From contig NZ_RXMA01000006.1 in assembly GCF_003966125.1 (NCBI RefSeq), positions 46,403-110,402 of the forward strand: a stretch of DNA of 64,000 bases. Reading direction: 5' to 3'. The position numbers and the translations under genes are program-made. This DNA is from Azospirillum griseum (GTDB lineage: Bacteria; Pseudomonadota; Alphaproteobacteria; Azospirillales; Azospirillaceae). Shown in pieces: positions 18,033 through 27,490 of this stretch. How positions within the stretch are numbered: position 1 is the first letter of the stretch; every line of letters begins with the position of its first letter. The notes beneath the pieces were generated by a model, which had not been told where the DNA came from, made no database searches, and saw only the letters and a list, made by a program, of their open reading frames with translations.

Positions 18033-19054
18033 ATTTCAACCTCTTCGCAGCCGAAGAACAGGCTATTGAAAAGGCCCGCAAGCTGGGAGAGGCTTTGGCG
18101 GTTGCGGCACCGGATTGCGCCGCCGATTTTGAGGAGCTGGTGGAGGCGTTTCAACGCAGCACGCGCGAACAGCGCCGCTTGGTGCGTGTCAGCGACCGGC
18201 TGCAAGCCCAACTCGGTGCGGCCAATCAGGAGTTGGAGCGGCGGCGGCAAGAGGCTGAAACCGCGCTCGCCCATCTGCGCGAGGCGCAGGAAGCCATCAT
18301 TCAGGCCGAGAAACTGGCGTCTCTGGGCGCGTTGGTCGCTGGGGTTGCCCATGAAATCAACACACCGGTTGGCATCGCTGTGTCCTGCGCATCCCATCTG
18401 GCCGACGCCACCCGGGAACTGCGGCGTTTGTCGGACGACGGCACCATCAGCCGGGGCGATTTCGCCCGCTACCTCGCCACCGCCGGTGACACAGCAACCT
18501 TGATTTTGACCAATTGCCAACGGGCTGCGCAACTCATCACCGGCTTCAAGCAAGTGGCCGTGGATCGCGCCAGCGCAGAGCGGCGGCGATTCAACCTGTC
18601 AAAAACCCTTCAGGAGACCTTGGCCAGCCTTCAACCCAAGCTGCGGCCTTCCGGGCATACGGTCACGGTGCTGTGTCCGGCGGACGTCGAGTTGGACAGT
18701 TTTCCCGGTGTTCTGTCGCAGATTCTGGCCAATCTGGTTATGAACGCCCTGACCCACGCCTTTCCGGATGGGCGGGCTGGGCGTTTGACTCTGGCGGTGG
18801 AGTTGTCCGACGTCAACATGGTGCGGTTGAGCTTCGCCGACGACGGTGTGGGCATGTCGGAAGACAATCGGTTGCGGGTGTTCGAGCCGTTTTTCACGAC
18901 GCGACGCGGCCATGGCGGGACCGGTCTGGGGCTTCACATCGTCCACAATCTGGTGGTCGGCGCGTTGAAGGGCAGCATCACCGTGGACAGTGCCATAGGG
19001 ACGGGCACACGCTTCGTGCTTCTGTTTCCACGCCAGACACCGGAGCGTGATTGA
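18029..19054 (+). CDS. Cytoplasmic sensor histidine kinase coupled to the SiaC-like gene
   Basis: A 341-residue kinase without transmembrane segments. N-terminal helices and a coiled coil (about 40-95) lead to the H box with His108 (SLGALVAGVAHEINTPVGI), typical of the subclass with VAHEINTP. The ATPase domain (about 200-335) has an N box with LVMNALTHAFPDG, then FADDGVGM and GGTGLGLHIVHNLV. Its ATG (18029) overlaps the SiaC-like stop by four bases, so expression is coupled. The convergent OmpR-type regulator just downstream is a candidate partner. The start gives a better fit than the longer frame from 17921, which overlaps siaC. Confidence 0.9.
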   Translation: MNFNLFAAEEQAIEKARKLGEALAVAAPDCAADFEELVEAFQRSTREQRRLVRVSDRLQAQLGAANQELERRRQEAETALAHLREAQEAIIQAEKLASLGALVAGVAHEINTPVGIAVSCASHLADATRELRRLSDDGTISRGDFARYLATAGDTATLILTNCQRAAQLITGFKQVAVDRASAERRRFNLSKTLQETLASLQPKLRPSGHTVTVLCPADVELDSFPGVLSQILANLVMNALTHAFPDGRAGRLTLAVELSDVNMVRLSFADDGVGMSEDNRLRVFEPFFTTRRGHGGTGLGLHIVHNLVVGALKGSITVDSAIGTGTRFVLLFPRQTPERD

Positions 19055-19075
19055 CCATCGCGCGCGCCGATGGTC
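19053..19075. terminator. Hairpin between convergent kinase and regulator genes
   Basis: An 8-bp perfect stem (GACCATCG / CGATGGTC, 19053-19060 and 19068-19075) with a CGCGCGC loop sits in the 26-bp gap between two tail-to-tail genes. It has no T-run, so its role as a bidirectional terminator is inferred from position. Confidence 0.45.
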
Positions 19076-19080
19076 CGCGA

Positions 19081-19824
19081 TCAGCCGTTGCCCAGAACAC
19101 GGACAGGGGCTGAGAACACATAGCCGACCCCATGGACGGATTTCAGTGGGGCAGCCCCACCGATGGCGGCTTCCACCTTGTGGCGCAATCGACCAACAAC
19201 CGTATCAATGGATCGATCCTCTGGATTCCAGCGGCGATTGTAGAGCGCTTGGGATATCTGGTCCCGCGTTGCCGGTTTGCGGGCTTGCCCCGCCAACAGG
19301 GACGTCAGTTTCATTTCCATGCTGGTCAGACTGATGCGCACGCCACTCGGGCTGGTCAACGCCCACTCGGTCGGATCAAGAAGCCAACGCGGTTCGTCGC
19401 CCTCCGCTGTCGGATCAGAAGGCGAAAGTGAGCTTGTCACGCTGTCACCGGCGCGCTCACCCAGGCGTCGCAGCAGGGATTTGACCTGCGCCTCCAACTC
19501 GCGCAGTTCGACCGGTTTGACAAGATAGGCGTCCGCGCCAATTTCCAATCCGACCACACGATCAACCGTGGTTCCACGGGCCGTGACCATGATGATTCCC
19601 ACACCATGGCTGTCACGCAATCGGGATGCGATTTTGAACCCGTCTTCATTTGGCAAGTTCACGTCCAGCACGATGATGGACACTGACCGTTGGCTGAGAA
19701 GCTGGTCCATCTCCGAACCACTGCGCGCACCGACGGTTTCAAAGCCGCATTTCCCCAGATATTCGACCATATCGGATCGCAGGGAATTTTCGTCTTCGAC
19801 CACGATGATCGTTGGCGTAGCCAT
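19081..19824 (-). CDS. OmpR/PhoB-type response regulator
   Basis: A 247-residue two-domain regulator. The receiver (1-120) has EDE (10-12), phospho-acceptor Asp54 (IIVLDVNLPNEDG) and the Lys of YLVKPVELREL. The C-terminal winged helix (about 145-245) shows LTSMEMKLTSLLAGQ, NRRWNPEDRSIDTVVGRLRHKVE and VHGVGYVF, the OmpR-type DNA-binding fold. The ATG at 19824 has AGGAGG about ten bases upstream, which decides against the longer frame. It lies downstream of the SiaA-like gene on the same strand and tail-to-tail with the histidine kinase, so it could serve either. Confidence 0.92.
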   Translation of the reverse strand: MATPTIIVVEDENSLRSDMVEYLGKCGFETVGARSGSEMDQLLSQRSVSIIVLDVNLPNEDGFKIASRLRDSHGVGIIMVTARGTTVDRVVGLEIGADAYLVKPVELRELEAQVKSLLRRLGERAGDSVTSSLSPSDPTAEGDEPRWLLDPTEWALTSPSGVRISLTSMEMKLTSLLAGQARKPATRDQISQALYNRRWNPEDRSIDTVVGRLRHKVEAAIGGAAPLKSVHGVGYVFSAPVRVLGNG

Positions 19825-20033
19825 CTTCTCAGTTTCCTCCTGCCACCCAATCGGGTGGACCATACTCTAGAATGAGCGTCCAGCAAAATGCATGAAATCA
19901 ACACGCTGCTTTGGCGCAAATACCCGAAGGTGTGAATGATTTCGTCGGGTTGATGGAAAAGATCGTTCCGATCCATGCAACGCGGCGCGTCAGTCGGTCA
20001 GGGGTTGAAAGCGGCTGTGGCCCAAAGAACCAC

Positions 20034-21572
20034 TCAAACGCGAAATCCGATCAATGTGATGTCGTCCCGCTGACTTCGCCCTGTTTGAAAACGGTCCAGG
20101 CGGTGTTCCAAAATCGCTTTGATCTCGCTCAATGGCATGTTCTGCGTGTATGCCAATTCATCACGCAGCCTCTGTTTGCCGAATCGACGCCCCAACTCGC
20201 CCCCGTTCTGGTCGGTCAGCCCATCGGTTGACAGGAAAAAGCTCTGGTGCGGCTGCAAGCCGATGATGTGGTTGGTGAAGCGCGGGCCGTTGACCTCGGC
20301 TGACAAGCGGCGATAGCCCAAGCTGTCCCGGTCTCCACGCACCTCGGTCACGCCGTCGTCGTTGACGATCAGCAACGGTATGCGGGCGCTGGCGAAGGTC
20401 AGGCGGCCTTGCGTCGGCACAACATGGCAAAGCGCCAGATCAAGCCCGTTGTCAAAGCGCTGGGCCAGGGTGCGGGCTTCTCCATCCTGGTTCAAGGTGG
20501 TGCGGACCTTCGCGTCAACGGCGGTCAGAATGGCGGCTGGGTCATCGGCTCCCAACTGATCCAGCGCGTTGTTCAGCATGGCGCTGGCGGTCATCGTCAT
20601 GAAGGCACCCGGCACGCCGTGCCCGGTGCAGTCGACCACGGCGATGACAAAGCCGCTGGTGGTCGGTCGGTACAGGTAGAAATCACCACTGACCACGTCG
20701 CGCGGACGCCACAACACCATGTGGTCGCGCAACCCATCGGACAGGCTGTCAGCGCTGGGGAGGATGGAGGACTGAATCAGTTGGGCGTAGTTGATGCTGT
20801 CCATGATGGCGCGGTTGGTCGCGGCCAGCGCCTCCGTCCGTTCCTGCACACGGGTTTCCAGGGTTTGGGTGTGATCCTGGACCGTTTCGGCCATGCGGTT
20901 GAAGCTGAGCGCCAGAACGCCAATTTCGTCGCTGCGGGCGCTATCGATTCGCGCGCCATAGTCACCGCGTGCCATTGCCCGGGCCAACTGGGTCAAGCGC
21001 TGCAGCGGCCGCAAAATGATCCGGTTGAGGGTGACGCCCAGCAACCCGATGGCGGCAAGCAGGGACAGCAGCAGCAGCCCGACGACCGGGACCAGAGCGT
21101 CCAACGTCGCCTGCCACTCTTCGGCGGTCGAATACACAATGTCCAGACGACCGACCGTTTCCGTCCGCCCTTCGCGATCACGCATCACGATGGGGCGGTC
21201 GATGCGCAGCGTTGCGGCGGAATCGGTGGCCGACATGGCGGCGGTGGCGCGGGCAAGGGGCGGCGGCCGGGTCGCTTCATACACCACGATGTCGCGAATC
21301 GCCGGGTCACGCGCCAGCAGCGCGTCGATGGTGGATTGGACCGATCGGGAATCCAGCTCCCACACCGCGCCGCTCAGGGCGTCGGCTTGTGTAGCCGCCA
21401 CCAGTTCGGCGCGACGCAACAGGTCGGCATGGCGTTGATCGCGCACGATGTGAGCCGACACGGCAACCGCGAGCAAGCCGATGGACACGGTGGCAATGAG
21501 CATGGTGGCGCTGGTCCGCGCCAGCAGCGAACGGCCCCACCGGAACGGCGCTTGGGGGAGGGGGCGGGTCAT
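20034..21572 (-). CDS. SiaA-like membrane PP2C phosphatase (HAMP + SpoIIE)
   Basis: A 512-residue membrane protein. TM1 (about 18-40) and TM2 (about 160-185) flank a periplasmic domain of about 120 residues. A HAMP domain (about 186-240, with RPLQRLTQLARAMARGDYGARI) and a coiled coil lead to a SpoIIE/PP2C phosphatase domain (about 290-510). The metal-binding signature DVVSGDFYLY and VVDCTGHGVPGAFMTM are clear, as are STDGLTDQ and QRDDITLIGF. This is the SiaA plan: it would dephosphorylate the SiaC-like protein. ATG 21572 overlaps the stop of the upstream binding-protein gene by four bases (TCAT on the plus strand), so sensor and phosphatase are co-translated. Confidence 0.9.
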   Translation of the reverse strand: MTRPLPQAPFRWGRSLLARTSATMLIATVSIGLLAVAVSAHIVRDQRHADLLRRAELVAATQADALSGAVWELDSRSVQSTIDALLARDPAIRDIVVYEATRPPPLARATAAMSATDSAATLRIDRPIVMRDREGRTETVGRLDIVYSTAEEWQATLDALVPVVGLLLLSLLAAIGLLGVTLNRIILRPLQRLTQLARAMARGDYGARIDSARSDEIGVLALSFNRMAETVQDHTQTLETRVQERTEALAATNRAIMDSINYAQLIQSSILPSADSLSDGLRDHMVLWRPRDVVSGDFYLYRPTTSGFVIAVVDCTGHGVPGAFMTMTASAMLNNALDQLGADDPAAILTAVDAKVRTTLNQDGEARTLAQRFDNGLDLALCHVVPTQGRLTFASARIPLLIVNDDGVTEVRGDRDSLGYRRLSAEVNGPRFTNHIIGLQPHQSFFLSTDGLTDQNGGELGRRFGKQRLRDELAYTQNMPLSEIKAILEHRLDRFQTGRSQRDDITLIGFRV

Positions 21573-22369
21573 CGGGGAGGTCCGTTGTCCGTGATGCCGC
21601 TGGTGCGCCACAACGCATCGAGCGCGCCGGTGGAGGTGAGGCGATCCAGCAGGGCGTTCATCCACTCTACCGAAATCGGTGCGCCGCGACGGATCAGGAT
21701 GGTGTGTTCGTAAATCTGGTCGGTGCGTTCCGACACCAGAATCCGGGGGGCAAGGTCCGGGTTGGCTTTCAAAAACCGGTTCAGAAAGGACCGGGTGACG
21801 ATGGCCAGCGACGCGCGCCCGGCCACCACGTTGCGGACATTGCCCTCGTGGGTCATCGTCACCCGCATCCGGTGGCGGCGTTCCAACTCCGCCGGATCGG
21901 CGTTGTACCCGGCGAAGGCGTAATGATAGCCGAGACGGCCCAGAATCGTCTTGCCGTCCAGTCGGGCGAAAAAGGACTGGTCGAGATCGGGGGCAGCCTT
22001 GGCGACGAACACCTCAGCGTCGCGCAGAAACACCTGCGTCGCCTCCACCGGGCGTCCCTGCCAGCCCCAGGCCAGACTTTCGAACGCGATCATGTCGAAG
22101 CGTCCTTGGTCCATATCCTCGTAGCGCCGTTGCGGCGAGGTCGAAACGAGTTCGAAACGAACTTCGCTCTGCGAGGTGTTCAGCAAGTCGAGAAAAGCCG
22201 GGGTCACGCCCGGCTCGGTGTCGGAAACATAGGGTGGAAACTCATAGGCACCGACCTTGACGAGCGTGGCCGCTCCCGCACCAACGCCGACGACGCCGAC
22301 TCCCGCCAGTCCAAAAATCAGTGACGCGGCGACGGAAAGCGCTGCGCGGCGGGTGGATCGGCCCGACAT
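21569..22369 (-). CDS. Periplasmic substrate-binding protein (family 3) linked to SiaA
   Basis: A 266-residue secreted protein. A twin-Arg-containing signal-like N-terminus (STRRAALSVAASLIFGLAGV, Ala-rich to about 33) is followed by a type-3 solute-binding fold: VKVGAYEFPPYVS at its start, DGKTILGRLGYHY in the middle, and RGAPISVEWMNALLDRL near the end. There is no ABC permease gene next to it on this strand. It is instead fused by a four-base overlap to the SiaA-like phosphatase. It is therefore more likely a ligand receptor for that phosphatase than an importer part. AGAGGGC precedes the ATG. The ligand is unknown. Confidence 0.8.
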   Translation of the reverse strand: MSGRSTRRAALSVAASLIFGLAGVGVVGVGAGAATLVKVGAYEFPPYVSDTEPGVTPAFLDLLNTSQSEVRFELVSTSPQRRYEDMDQGRFDMIAFESLAWGWQGRPVEATQVFLRDAEVFVAKAAPDLDQSFFARLDGKTILGRLGYHYAFAGYNADPAELERRHRMRVTMTHEGNVRNVVAGRASLAIVTRSFLNRFLKANPDLAPRILVSERTDQIYEHTILIRRGAPISVEWMNALLDRLTSTGALDALWRTSGITDNGPPR

Positions 22370-22619
22370 TCTGCCCTCTCAACGTCATCATTTCCGTATC
22401 GTTCGCCAGTCTAGACCGGCGGGGCAAGGCGCTGCAACGTGGCAACACCCCTACACCGTCCCTTCCTTGACCAGAGTGCGGTTGTCTTCGGATTGTCGGT
22501 TGTGCGGACCATGTTGCCGGAACCCGTTGCATCGGCCAGTATGGCAGCCCAAACGGATGACGGACCTTCTGGCTGCCCGACCACGGGCAACCCCCCTTAC
22601 GGAAAAGGATCTTTTCACC

Positions 22620-23444
22620 ATGGCCGAGGCCGCCGCGATGGCCCCCGCCCTCTGTCTGGAGGGCGTGACCTGCACCTTTCCATCCCCCGACGGGCGGGGG
22701 CGCACCTACACCGCCGTGCAGAACGCCAGCTTCACCGTGGCGGCGGGGGAGTTCGTGTCCATCGTCGGGCCGACCGGCAGCGGCAAATCGACTCTGCTGA
22801 ACGTCGCCGCCGGTCTGCTGCGGCCCAGCGCCGGGCGGGCCTTGAGCTTTGGCCAGCCGGTGACGGGGATCAACCCGCAGGCGGGCTACATGTTCCAGGC
22901 CGAAGCGTTGATGCCGTGGAAATCGGCGCTGGAGAACGTCGCCGCCGGTCTGGAGTTTCGCGGCGTGCCCAAGCGCGAGGCGCTGGACCGCGCCGGTCCC
23001 TGGCTGGCCCGCGTCGGGCTGGAGGGGTTTGGCGACCGCTTTCCGCATCAATTGTCGGGCGGAATGCGCAAGCGCGTGGCGCTGGCTCAGACCCTGATCG
23101 TCGATCCCAAGATCGTGCTGATGGACGAACCGTTTTCCGCGCTCGACATCCAGACCCGCCAGATGATGGAAAACGAGCTGCTCGATTTGTGGGCGGCGGA
23201 TCGCAAATCGGTGGTCTTCATCACCCACGACCTGGAGGAGGCCATCGCCATGTCCGACCGGGTGCTGGTGCTGTCCGCCGGGCCGGGATCCCGCCTGATC
23301 GGCGAGTACAGGATCACGCTGGACCGCCCGCGCGACGTGGCGGAAATCCGCATGACCCCGCAGTTCCTGGCCCTGCACAAGGAAATTTGGGGCCAACTGC
23401 GCGACGAAGTGCTGAAGGGCTACGCCCAGACCAAGCTGCGGTGA
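22620..23444 (+). CDS. ABC transporter ATP-binding protein (nitrate/sulfonate/taurine class)
   Basis: A 274-residue ATPase energising an importer. Walker A is GPTGSGKST, the Q loop lies in [15 protein letters not shown], the signature is [12 protein letters not shown], Walker B is [12 protein letters not shown], and the switch His is in [10 protein letters not shown]. It resembles the SsuB/TauB/NrtD group. The ATG at 22620 follows GGAAAAGG; the longer frame is open upstream but noncoding in look. The permease gene starts seven bases after the stop, then the binding protein, so all three form one operon. The substrate is not readable from sequence. Confidence 0.93.
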   Translation: MAEAAAMAPALCLEGVTCTFPSPDGRGRTYTAVQNASFTVAAGEFVSIVGPTGSGKSTLLNVAAGLLRPSAGRALSFGQPVTGINPQAGYMFQAEALMPWKSALENVAAGLEFRGVPKREALDRAGPWLARVGLEGFGDRFPHQLSGGMRKRVALAQTLIVDPKIVLMDEPFSALDIQTRQMMENELLDLWAADRKSVVFITHDLEEAIAMSDRVLVLSAGPGSRLIGEYRITLDRPRDVAEIRMTPQFLALHKEIWGQLRDEVLKGYAQTKLR

Positions 23445-23451
23445 CGACATC

Positions 23452-24252
23452 ATGAGATCCCACGCCAAGCGCCTGCCGAGTCGCCCTGTCATCCTGCTGT
23501 TGCAGGTCGGGGTTCTGGTCGGCTTCTTCCTGCTGTGGCACGTGTTGACCGTGACCACCAACCTTCTCAGCCCGTTCTTTTTCGGTACGCCGTTGGCGGT
23601 GCTGGAGCGGACCTTCAAGGATTTCGCCTCCGGGGCCATCTGGTACCATCTGGGCATCACGCTGCTGGAAACGGCGCTGGCCTTTGGCATCGGCACGGTG
23701 GCGGGCATCGCCTTCGGCTTCTGGTTCGCCCGCGCGCCGTTGGTGTCGGTGGTGTTCGACCCCTACATCAAGGCGGTCAACGCGCTGCCCCGAGTCGTGC
23801 TCGCCCCGATCTTCGCCCTGTGGCTGGGCCTGGGCATCTGGTCCAAGGTGGCGTTGGGGGTGACGTTGGTGTTCTTCATCGTCTTCTTCAACGTCTACCA
23901 GGGCGTGAAGGAGGTCAGTCCGGTGGTGCTGGCCAACGCCCGCATGCTGGGGGCCAACTCCCGCGACCTGTTCCGCCACGTCTATCTGCCGTCGGCCCTG
24001 TCCTGGGTCTTTTCCTCGCTGCACACCGCCGTCGGTTTCGCCATGGTCGGCGCGGTGGTGGGGGAGTATCTGGGATCGTCCGCCGGGCTGGGCTACCGCA
24101 TCCATCAGGCCGAAGGCGTGTTCGACACGGTCGGCGTGTTTTCCGGGATGCTGGTCCTGACCATCTTCGTCGTCGCCATCGACACGGTGGTGACGCTGGT
24201 CGAAAAGCGTTTGCTGCACTGGCGTCCGCAAGAGGCGCAAACCACCCACTGA
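23452..24252 (+). CDS. ABC transporter permease (SsuC/TauC-like)
   Basis: A 266-residue inner-membrane permease with about six hydrophobic helices. The first is at about 12-34 (VILLLQVGVLVGFFLLWHVL), and the family EAA loop appears as NARMLGANSRDLFRHVYLPSALSWV, which docks the ATPase. It also has the family motif AVNALPRVVLAPIFALWLGLG. Middle gene of the operon: seven bases after the ATPase gene and 53 bases before the binding protein. Confidence 0.93.
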   Translation: MRSHAKRLPSRPVILLLQVGVLVGFFLLWHVLTVTTNLLSPFFFGTPLAVLERTFKDFASGAIWYHLGITLLETALAFGIGTVAGIAFGFWFARAPLVSVVFDPYIKAVNALPRVVLAPIFALWLGLGIWSKVALGVTLVFFIVFFNVYQGVKEVSPVVLANARMLGANSRDLFRHVYLPSALSWVFSSLHTAVGFAMVGAVVGEYLGSSAGLGYRIHQAEGVFDTVGVFSGMLVLTIFVVAIDTVVTLVEKRLLHWRPQEAQTTH

Positions 24253-24305
24253 CACCCTCCACTGACTCGCTGTTGTCGATCCAATTTCGTCGGGAGAATC
24301 GCCTT

Positions 24306-25331
24306 ATGGGACTCAAGGCACTGATCGCCGCCGCCGCCGTCGCGCTGACCCTGGGGGCGGGCGCAACGGCCAACGCGCAGGCGTTGGAAAAGAAAGAGCT
24401 GAAGATCGCCGTTGGCGGCAAGCCGCTGCTCTATTACCTGCCGCTGACGCTGGCCGAACGGCTGGGTTACTTCAAGGAGGCGGGCCTCAACGTCGAAATC
24501 AGCGATTTCGGCGGCGGGGCCAAGAGCCTGCAGGCGCTGGTCGGCGGCTCGGCGGACGTCGTCACCGGGGCCTATGACCACACCATCCAGATGCAGGCCA
24601 AGGGCCAGAGCATCGTCGGCGTCACCCAGCTTGGCCGCTTCCCCGGCATCGTGCTGGCCTCCGTCAAGAAGGCCGGGACCATCGCCTCGATCAAGGATCT
24701 GAAGGGCAAGAAGATCGGCGTCACCGCCCCCGGCTCCTCCACCAACTTCATGGTCAACTATCTGTTGGCCAAGGAAGGGATGAAGCCGGAGGACGTGTCG
24801 ATCATCGGCGTGGGCGGCGGACCCAGCGCGGTGGCGGCGATCAAGCGCGGCGACATCGACGCCATTTCCAACCTCGATCCGGTCATCAGCCAGGCCGAGG
24901 CCGACGGCGACATCGCCGTGATAGCCGACACCCGCACGGAAAAGGGCACGCTCGACGTCTATGGCGGGCCGTACCCGGCGGCGGTGCTCTACACGACGGC
25001 GGCCTTCATCCAGGCCAACCCGAAGACCACGCAGGCGCTGTCCGACATTTTCGTGAAAACCATGCTGTGGCTGAACAAGGCCAGCACGGAGGACGTGTTG
25101 AAGGTGCTGCCGGAGGAGTATTTCCTCGGCAACAAGACGCTCTACGCCCAGGCGTTCGAGCATTCCAAGCCGACCTACTCCCCCGATGGCCGTTTCACCA
25201 AGGAGGGGGCCGAGGCGGCGCTGAAGGTGCTGAAGGCGTTTGACCCGGCGGTGGCCGCCGCCGCCATCGACCTGTCGAAGACCTACACCAACCAGTATGT
25301 CGAAGACTCGCTGAAGCGCTTGGCGAAGTAA
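24306..25331 (+). CDS. ABC transporter substrate-binding protein (NMT1/THI5-like)
   Basis: A 341-residue secreted binding protein. The signal peptide (1-24) ends in ANAQA. The mature protein has the NMT1/SsuA-like pattern: LPLTLAERLGYFKEAGLNVEI, then DFGGGAKSLQALVGGSADVV, then DLKGKKIGVTAPGSSTNFMVNYLL. It probably captures a small organic or inorganic anion in the periplasm for the importer encoded upstream. No TPP-riboswitch-like element is visible ahead of the operon, so a thiamine-precursor role is not supported. The ATG at 24306 follows GGGAGAA. A perfect hairpin terminator follows directly. Confidence 0.92.
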   Translation: MGLKALIAAAAVALTLGAGATANAQALEKKELKIAVGGKPLLYYLPLTLAERLGYFKEAGLNVEISDFGGGAKSLQALVGGSADVVTGAYDHTIQMQAKGQSIVGVTQLGRFPGIVLASVKKAGTIASIKDLKGKKIGVTAPGSSTNFMVNYLLAKEGMKPEDVSIIGVGGGPSAVAAIKRGDIDAISNLDPVISQAEADGDIAVIADTRTEKGTLDVYGGPYPAAVLYTTAAFIQANPKTTQALSDIFVKTMLWLNKASTEDVLKVLPEEYFLGNKTLYAQAFEHSKPTYSPDGRFTKEGAEAALKVLKAFDPAVAAAAIDLSKTYTNQYVEDSLKRLAK

Positions 25332-25338
25332 GCCGCCC

Positions 25339-25395
25339 CACAAACAAATAGGGCGCGGAGCGGGGACAACCCGCTCCGCGCCCTATTTGTTTGTG
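25339..25395. terminator. Perfect 26-bp hairpin, likely bidirectional terminator
   Basis: Arms 25339-25364 and 25370-25395 are exactly complementary over 26 bases with a five-base GACAA loop. The GC-rich core (GGGCGCGGAGCGGG) is flanked by an outer AT-rich part whose right arm, CCCTATTTGTTTG, supplies a T-rich tail; the left arm does the same for the other strand. It lies between the binding-protein stop and the 3' end of the convergent aa3 subunit IV gene, so it can end transcripts from both sides. Confidence 0.85.
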
Positions 25396-25406
25396 CCCCG
25401 CTGCGG

Positions 25407-25553
25407 TTACAGCAGGAAGATCGCCATCAGAACCAGAAGGCCAACCACGCCAACGGTGCTGATCTTCACGAACTGCGTGAAGGCAAGCCAATCCTGCATG
25501 TGTTCGCGCACCAGCTCATCGCTGACCGGATGAGAGGAACCAGCCGCCGCCAT
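25407..25553 (-). CDS. aa3-type cytochrome c oxidase subunit IV
   Basis: A 48-residue single-TM protein. It begins MAAAGSSHPVSDELVREHM, followed by DWLAFTQFVKISTVGVVGLL and a hydrophobic end (LVLMAIFLL), the pattern of the small bacterial aa3 oxidase subunit IV. This subunit packs against the core oxidase in the inner membrane and is not needed for catalysis. The ATG at 25553 has AGGGGG nine bases ahead; the ATG at 25577 would add eight residues. The oxidase core genes are not nearby. Downstream is the shared hairpin terminator. Confidence 0.8.
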   Translation of the reverse strand: MAAAGSSHPVSDELVREHMQDWLAFTQFVKISTVGVVGLLVLMAIFLL

Positions 25554-25672
25554 CTTCAAACCCCCTGATTGGTTCATGCTGCCGACAATTCTGCCAGTGA
25601 ACGGACGAAGCGCAACAAAAACCAACCGGGCCGCTCATCTTTCTGCGGTCCGCAGCCTTGACAGGCTGCGGC

Positions 25673-26338
25673 TTACGCCGTGGGCGGGTTGAGGACGGAG
25701 GGCGGAACCGTCGCCGCGCCGTCGATCCGCACCCGCTCGCCATCGACGTGGGCGCGTCCTTCGGCGATCAGGCGGACGGCGTGGGGGTAGAGCGCGTGTT
25801 CCGATTCGAGAACACGGTCGGCGAGGCTGTGGGCATCGTCGTCGGGCAGGACCGGAACCGCCGCCTGGGCGACGATCGGCCCGACATCCATCTCCACCCG
25901 CACGTAATGAACGGTGCAGCCGTGGAACCGAACCCCGGCCTGCAACGCCCGCTCGTGCGTGTCCAACCCCTTGAAGGAGGGCAGCAGCGACGGGTGGATG
26001 TTGATGAGCGCGTCGTGCCAGAGCGAGACGAACAGCGGCGACAGCAGCCGCATGAAGCCCGCCAGACAGACGAGCTGAACGCCCGCCTGCCGCAGTTGGG
26101 CGTCCATCGCGGTTTCGAACGCCGCCTTGTCGCCGGGGAAATCCCGGTGGCTGACCACGGCGGTTGGAATCCCCGCCTTGGCCGCGCGTTCCAACCCGAA
26201 GGCGTCGGCCTTGTTCGACAGGACCAGCGCGATCTCCGCCGGGAAATCCGGGGCGGCGCAGGCGTCGATCAACGCCTGCAAATTGCTGCCCCGGCCCGAA
26301 ATGAGAACGCCCAGCTTCAGCTTGGCGGTGGCGGTCAT
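25673..26338 (-). CDS. purN: Phosphoribosylglycinamide formyltransferase
   Basis: Third step of purine synthesis: transfers formyl from 10-formyltetrahydrofolate to GAR. At 221 residues it has the family hallmarks: the phosphate-binding start [15 protein letters not shown], the folate-site region [12 protein letters not shown] with catalytic Asn and His in [13 protein letters not shown], and the late Asp in [18 protein letters not shown]. Its ATG overlaps the purM stop by four bases (26335-26338), so the two enzymes are co-translated. Confidence 0.96.
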   Translation of the reverse strand: MTATAKLKLGVLISGRGSNLQALIDACAAPDFPAEIALVLSNKADAFGLERAAKAGIPTAVVSHRDFPGDKAAFETAMDAQLRQAGVQLVCLAGFMRLLSPLFVSLWHDALINIHPSLLPSFKGLDTHERALQAGVRFHGCTVHYVRVEMDVGPIVAQAAVPVLPDDDAHSLADRVLESEHALYPHAVRLIAEGRAHVDGERVRIDGAATVPPSVLNPPTA

Positions 26339-27393
26339 GCCCAGGCCGCGTCCATGCCGGTGACGGTGACGCGGGCCTCACCCTCCTGCAACGCGGTGAC
26401 GGTGCCGACGGTGCAAACCGTCTCGCCGCCCTCGGTCAGGATGTCGATGGCCTGTTGCGCCTTGTCCGCCGGAACGACCACGACCATGCCGAGGCCGACG
26501 TTGAAGGTGCGGGCCATTTCGAACGGGGCGATGCCGCCCGTCTTCATCAGCCAGGAGAAGACCGGGGGCAGGGTCCAGGCGCTGGCGTCCAGCGTCACGC
26601 CCAGCCCGTCGGGCAGCACGCGCGGAATGTTTTCGATCAGGCCGCCGCCGGTGATGTGGGCCATCGCCCGCACCGTGCCCGCGCGCACCGCCTTCAAGGT
26701 GCTCTTAACATAGATGCGCGTCGGGGTCAGCAGGGCTTCGCCCAGCGTCTTGCCCGCGTCCCACGGGCAGGCCGAGTCGTAGCCGAGGCCGGATTTGTCC
26801 ACCAGCTTGCGCACCAGCGAATAGCCGTTGGAGTGCACGCCGCTCGACGCCAGACCAAGCACGACGTCGCCCGCCTGCACGGTGGAGCCGGTGAGCGCCT
26901 GTTCCCGTTCGACCGCGCCGACGGAGAAGCCCGCCAGATCGTAATCGCCTTCGGAATACATGCCCGGCATTTCGGCGGTTTCACCGCCGACCAGCGCGCA
27001 GCCCGCCTGGCGGCAGCCTTCCGCGATGCCGGACACGATGGCGCGGCCAGCGGCCACGTCCAGCTTTCCGGTGGCGTAATAATCCAGGAACAGGAGCGGT
27101 TCCGCGCCCTGCACGACCAGATCGTTCACGCACATGGCCACGAGGTCGATCCCGACCGTGTCGTGGCGGTTGGCCAAAATCGCGACCTTCAGCTTCGTGC
27201 CGACGCCATCGGTGGTGGCGACGAGAAGCGGATCCTGGTAGCCAGCGGCGCGCAGGTCAAACAGAGCGCCGAAGCCGCCCAGACCCGCGTCGGAGCCGGA
27301 ACGCGCGGTGGAGCGGGCAAGAGGCTTGATCGCTTCGACAAGCGCGTTGCCCGCATCGATGTCCACACCAGCCTGCTTGTAGGCGTCGGACAT
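26335..27393 (-). CDS. purM: Phosphoribosylformylglycinamidine cyclo-ligase (AIR synthetase)
   Basis: Fifth step of purine synthesis: ATP-dependent ring closure of FGAM to AIR. At 352 residues, it begins [20 protein letters not shown], with the conserved [38 protein letters not shown] and [15 protein letters not shown], and late [16 protein letters not shown]. It heads the purM-purN operon. A DUF2066 gene is transcribed divergently 97 bases away, the usual order in Rhodospirillales. Confidence 0.97.
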   Translation of the reverse strand: MSDAYKQAGVDIDAGNALVEAIKPLARSTARSGSDAGLGGFGALFDLRAAGYQDPLLVATTDGVGTKLKVAILANRHDTVGIDLVAMCVNDLVVQGAEPLLFLDYYATGKLDVAAGRAIVSGIAEGCRQAGCALVGGETAEMPGMYSEGDYDLAGFSVGAVEREQALTGSTVQAGDVVLGLASSGVHSNGYSLVRKLVDKSGLGYDSACPWDAGKTLGEALLTPTRIYVKSTLKAVRAGTVRAMAHITGGGLIENIPRVLPDGLGVTLDASAWTLPPVFSWLMKTGGIAPFEMARTFNVGLGMVVVVPADKAQQAIDILTEGGETVCTVGTVTALQEGEARVTVTGMDAAWA

Positions 27394-27490
27394 GTTATAG
27401 GACTGGGTGCTGATGGTATCCTCGTCTGGGCTGGGCTATAAACCGGGCCGTTGGCTCGGGCCGAACATACTCGAATCGGAAGGCATTGCA

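Noticed and set aside
22370..22619. TPP riboswitch ahead of the THI5-like ABC operon
   Set aside because: No CTGAGA or other thi-box core sequence is present in the leader.
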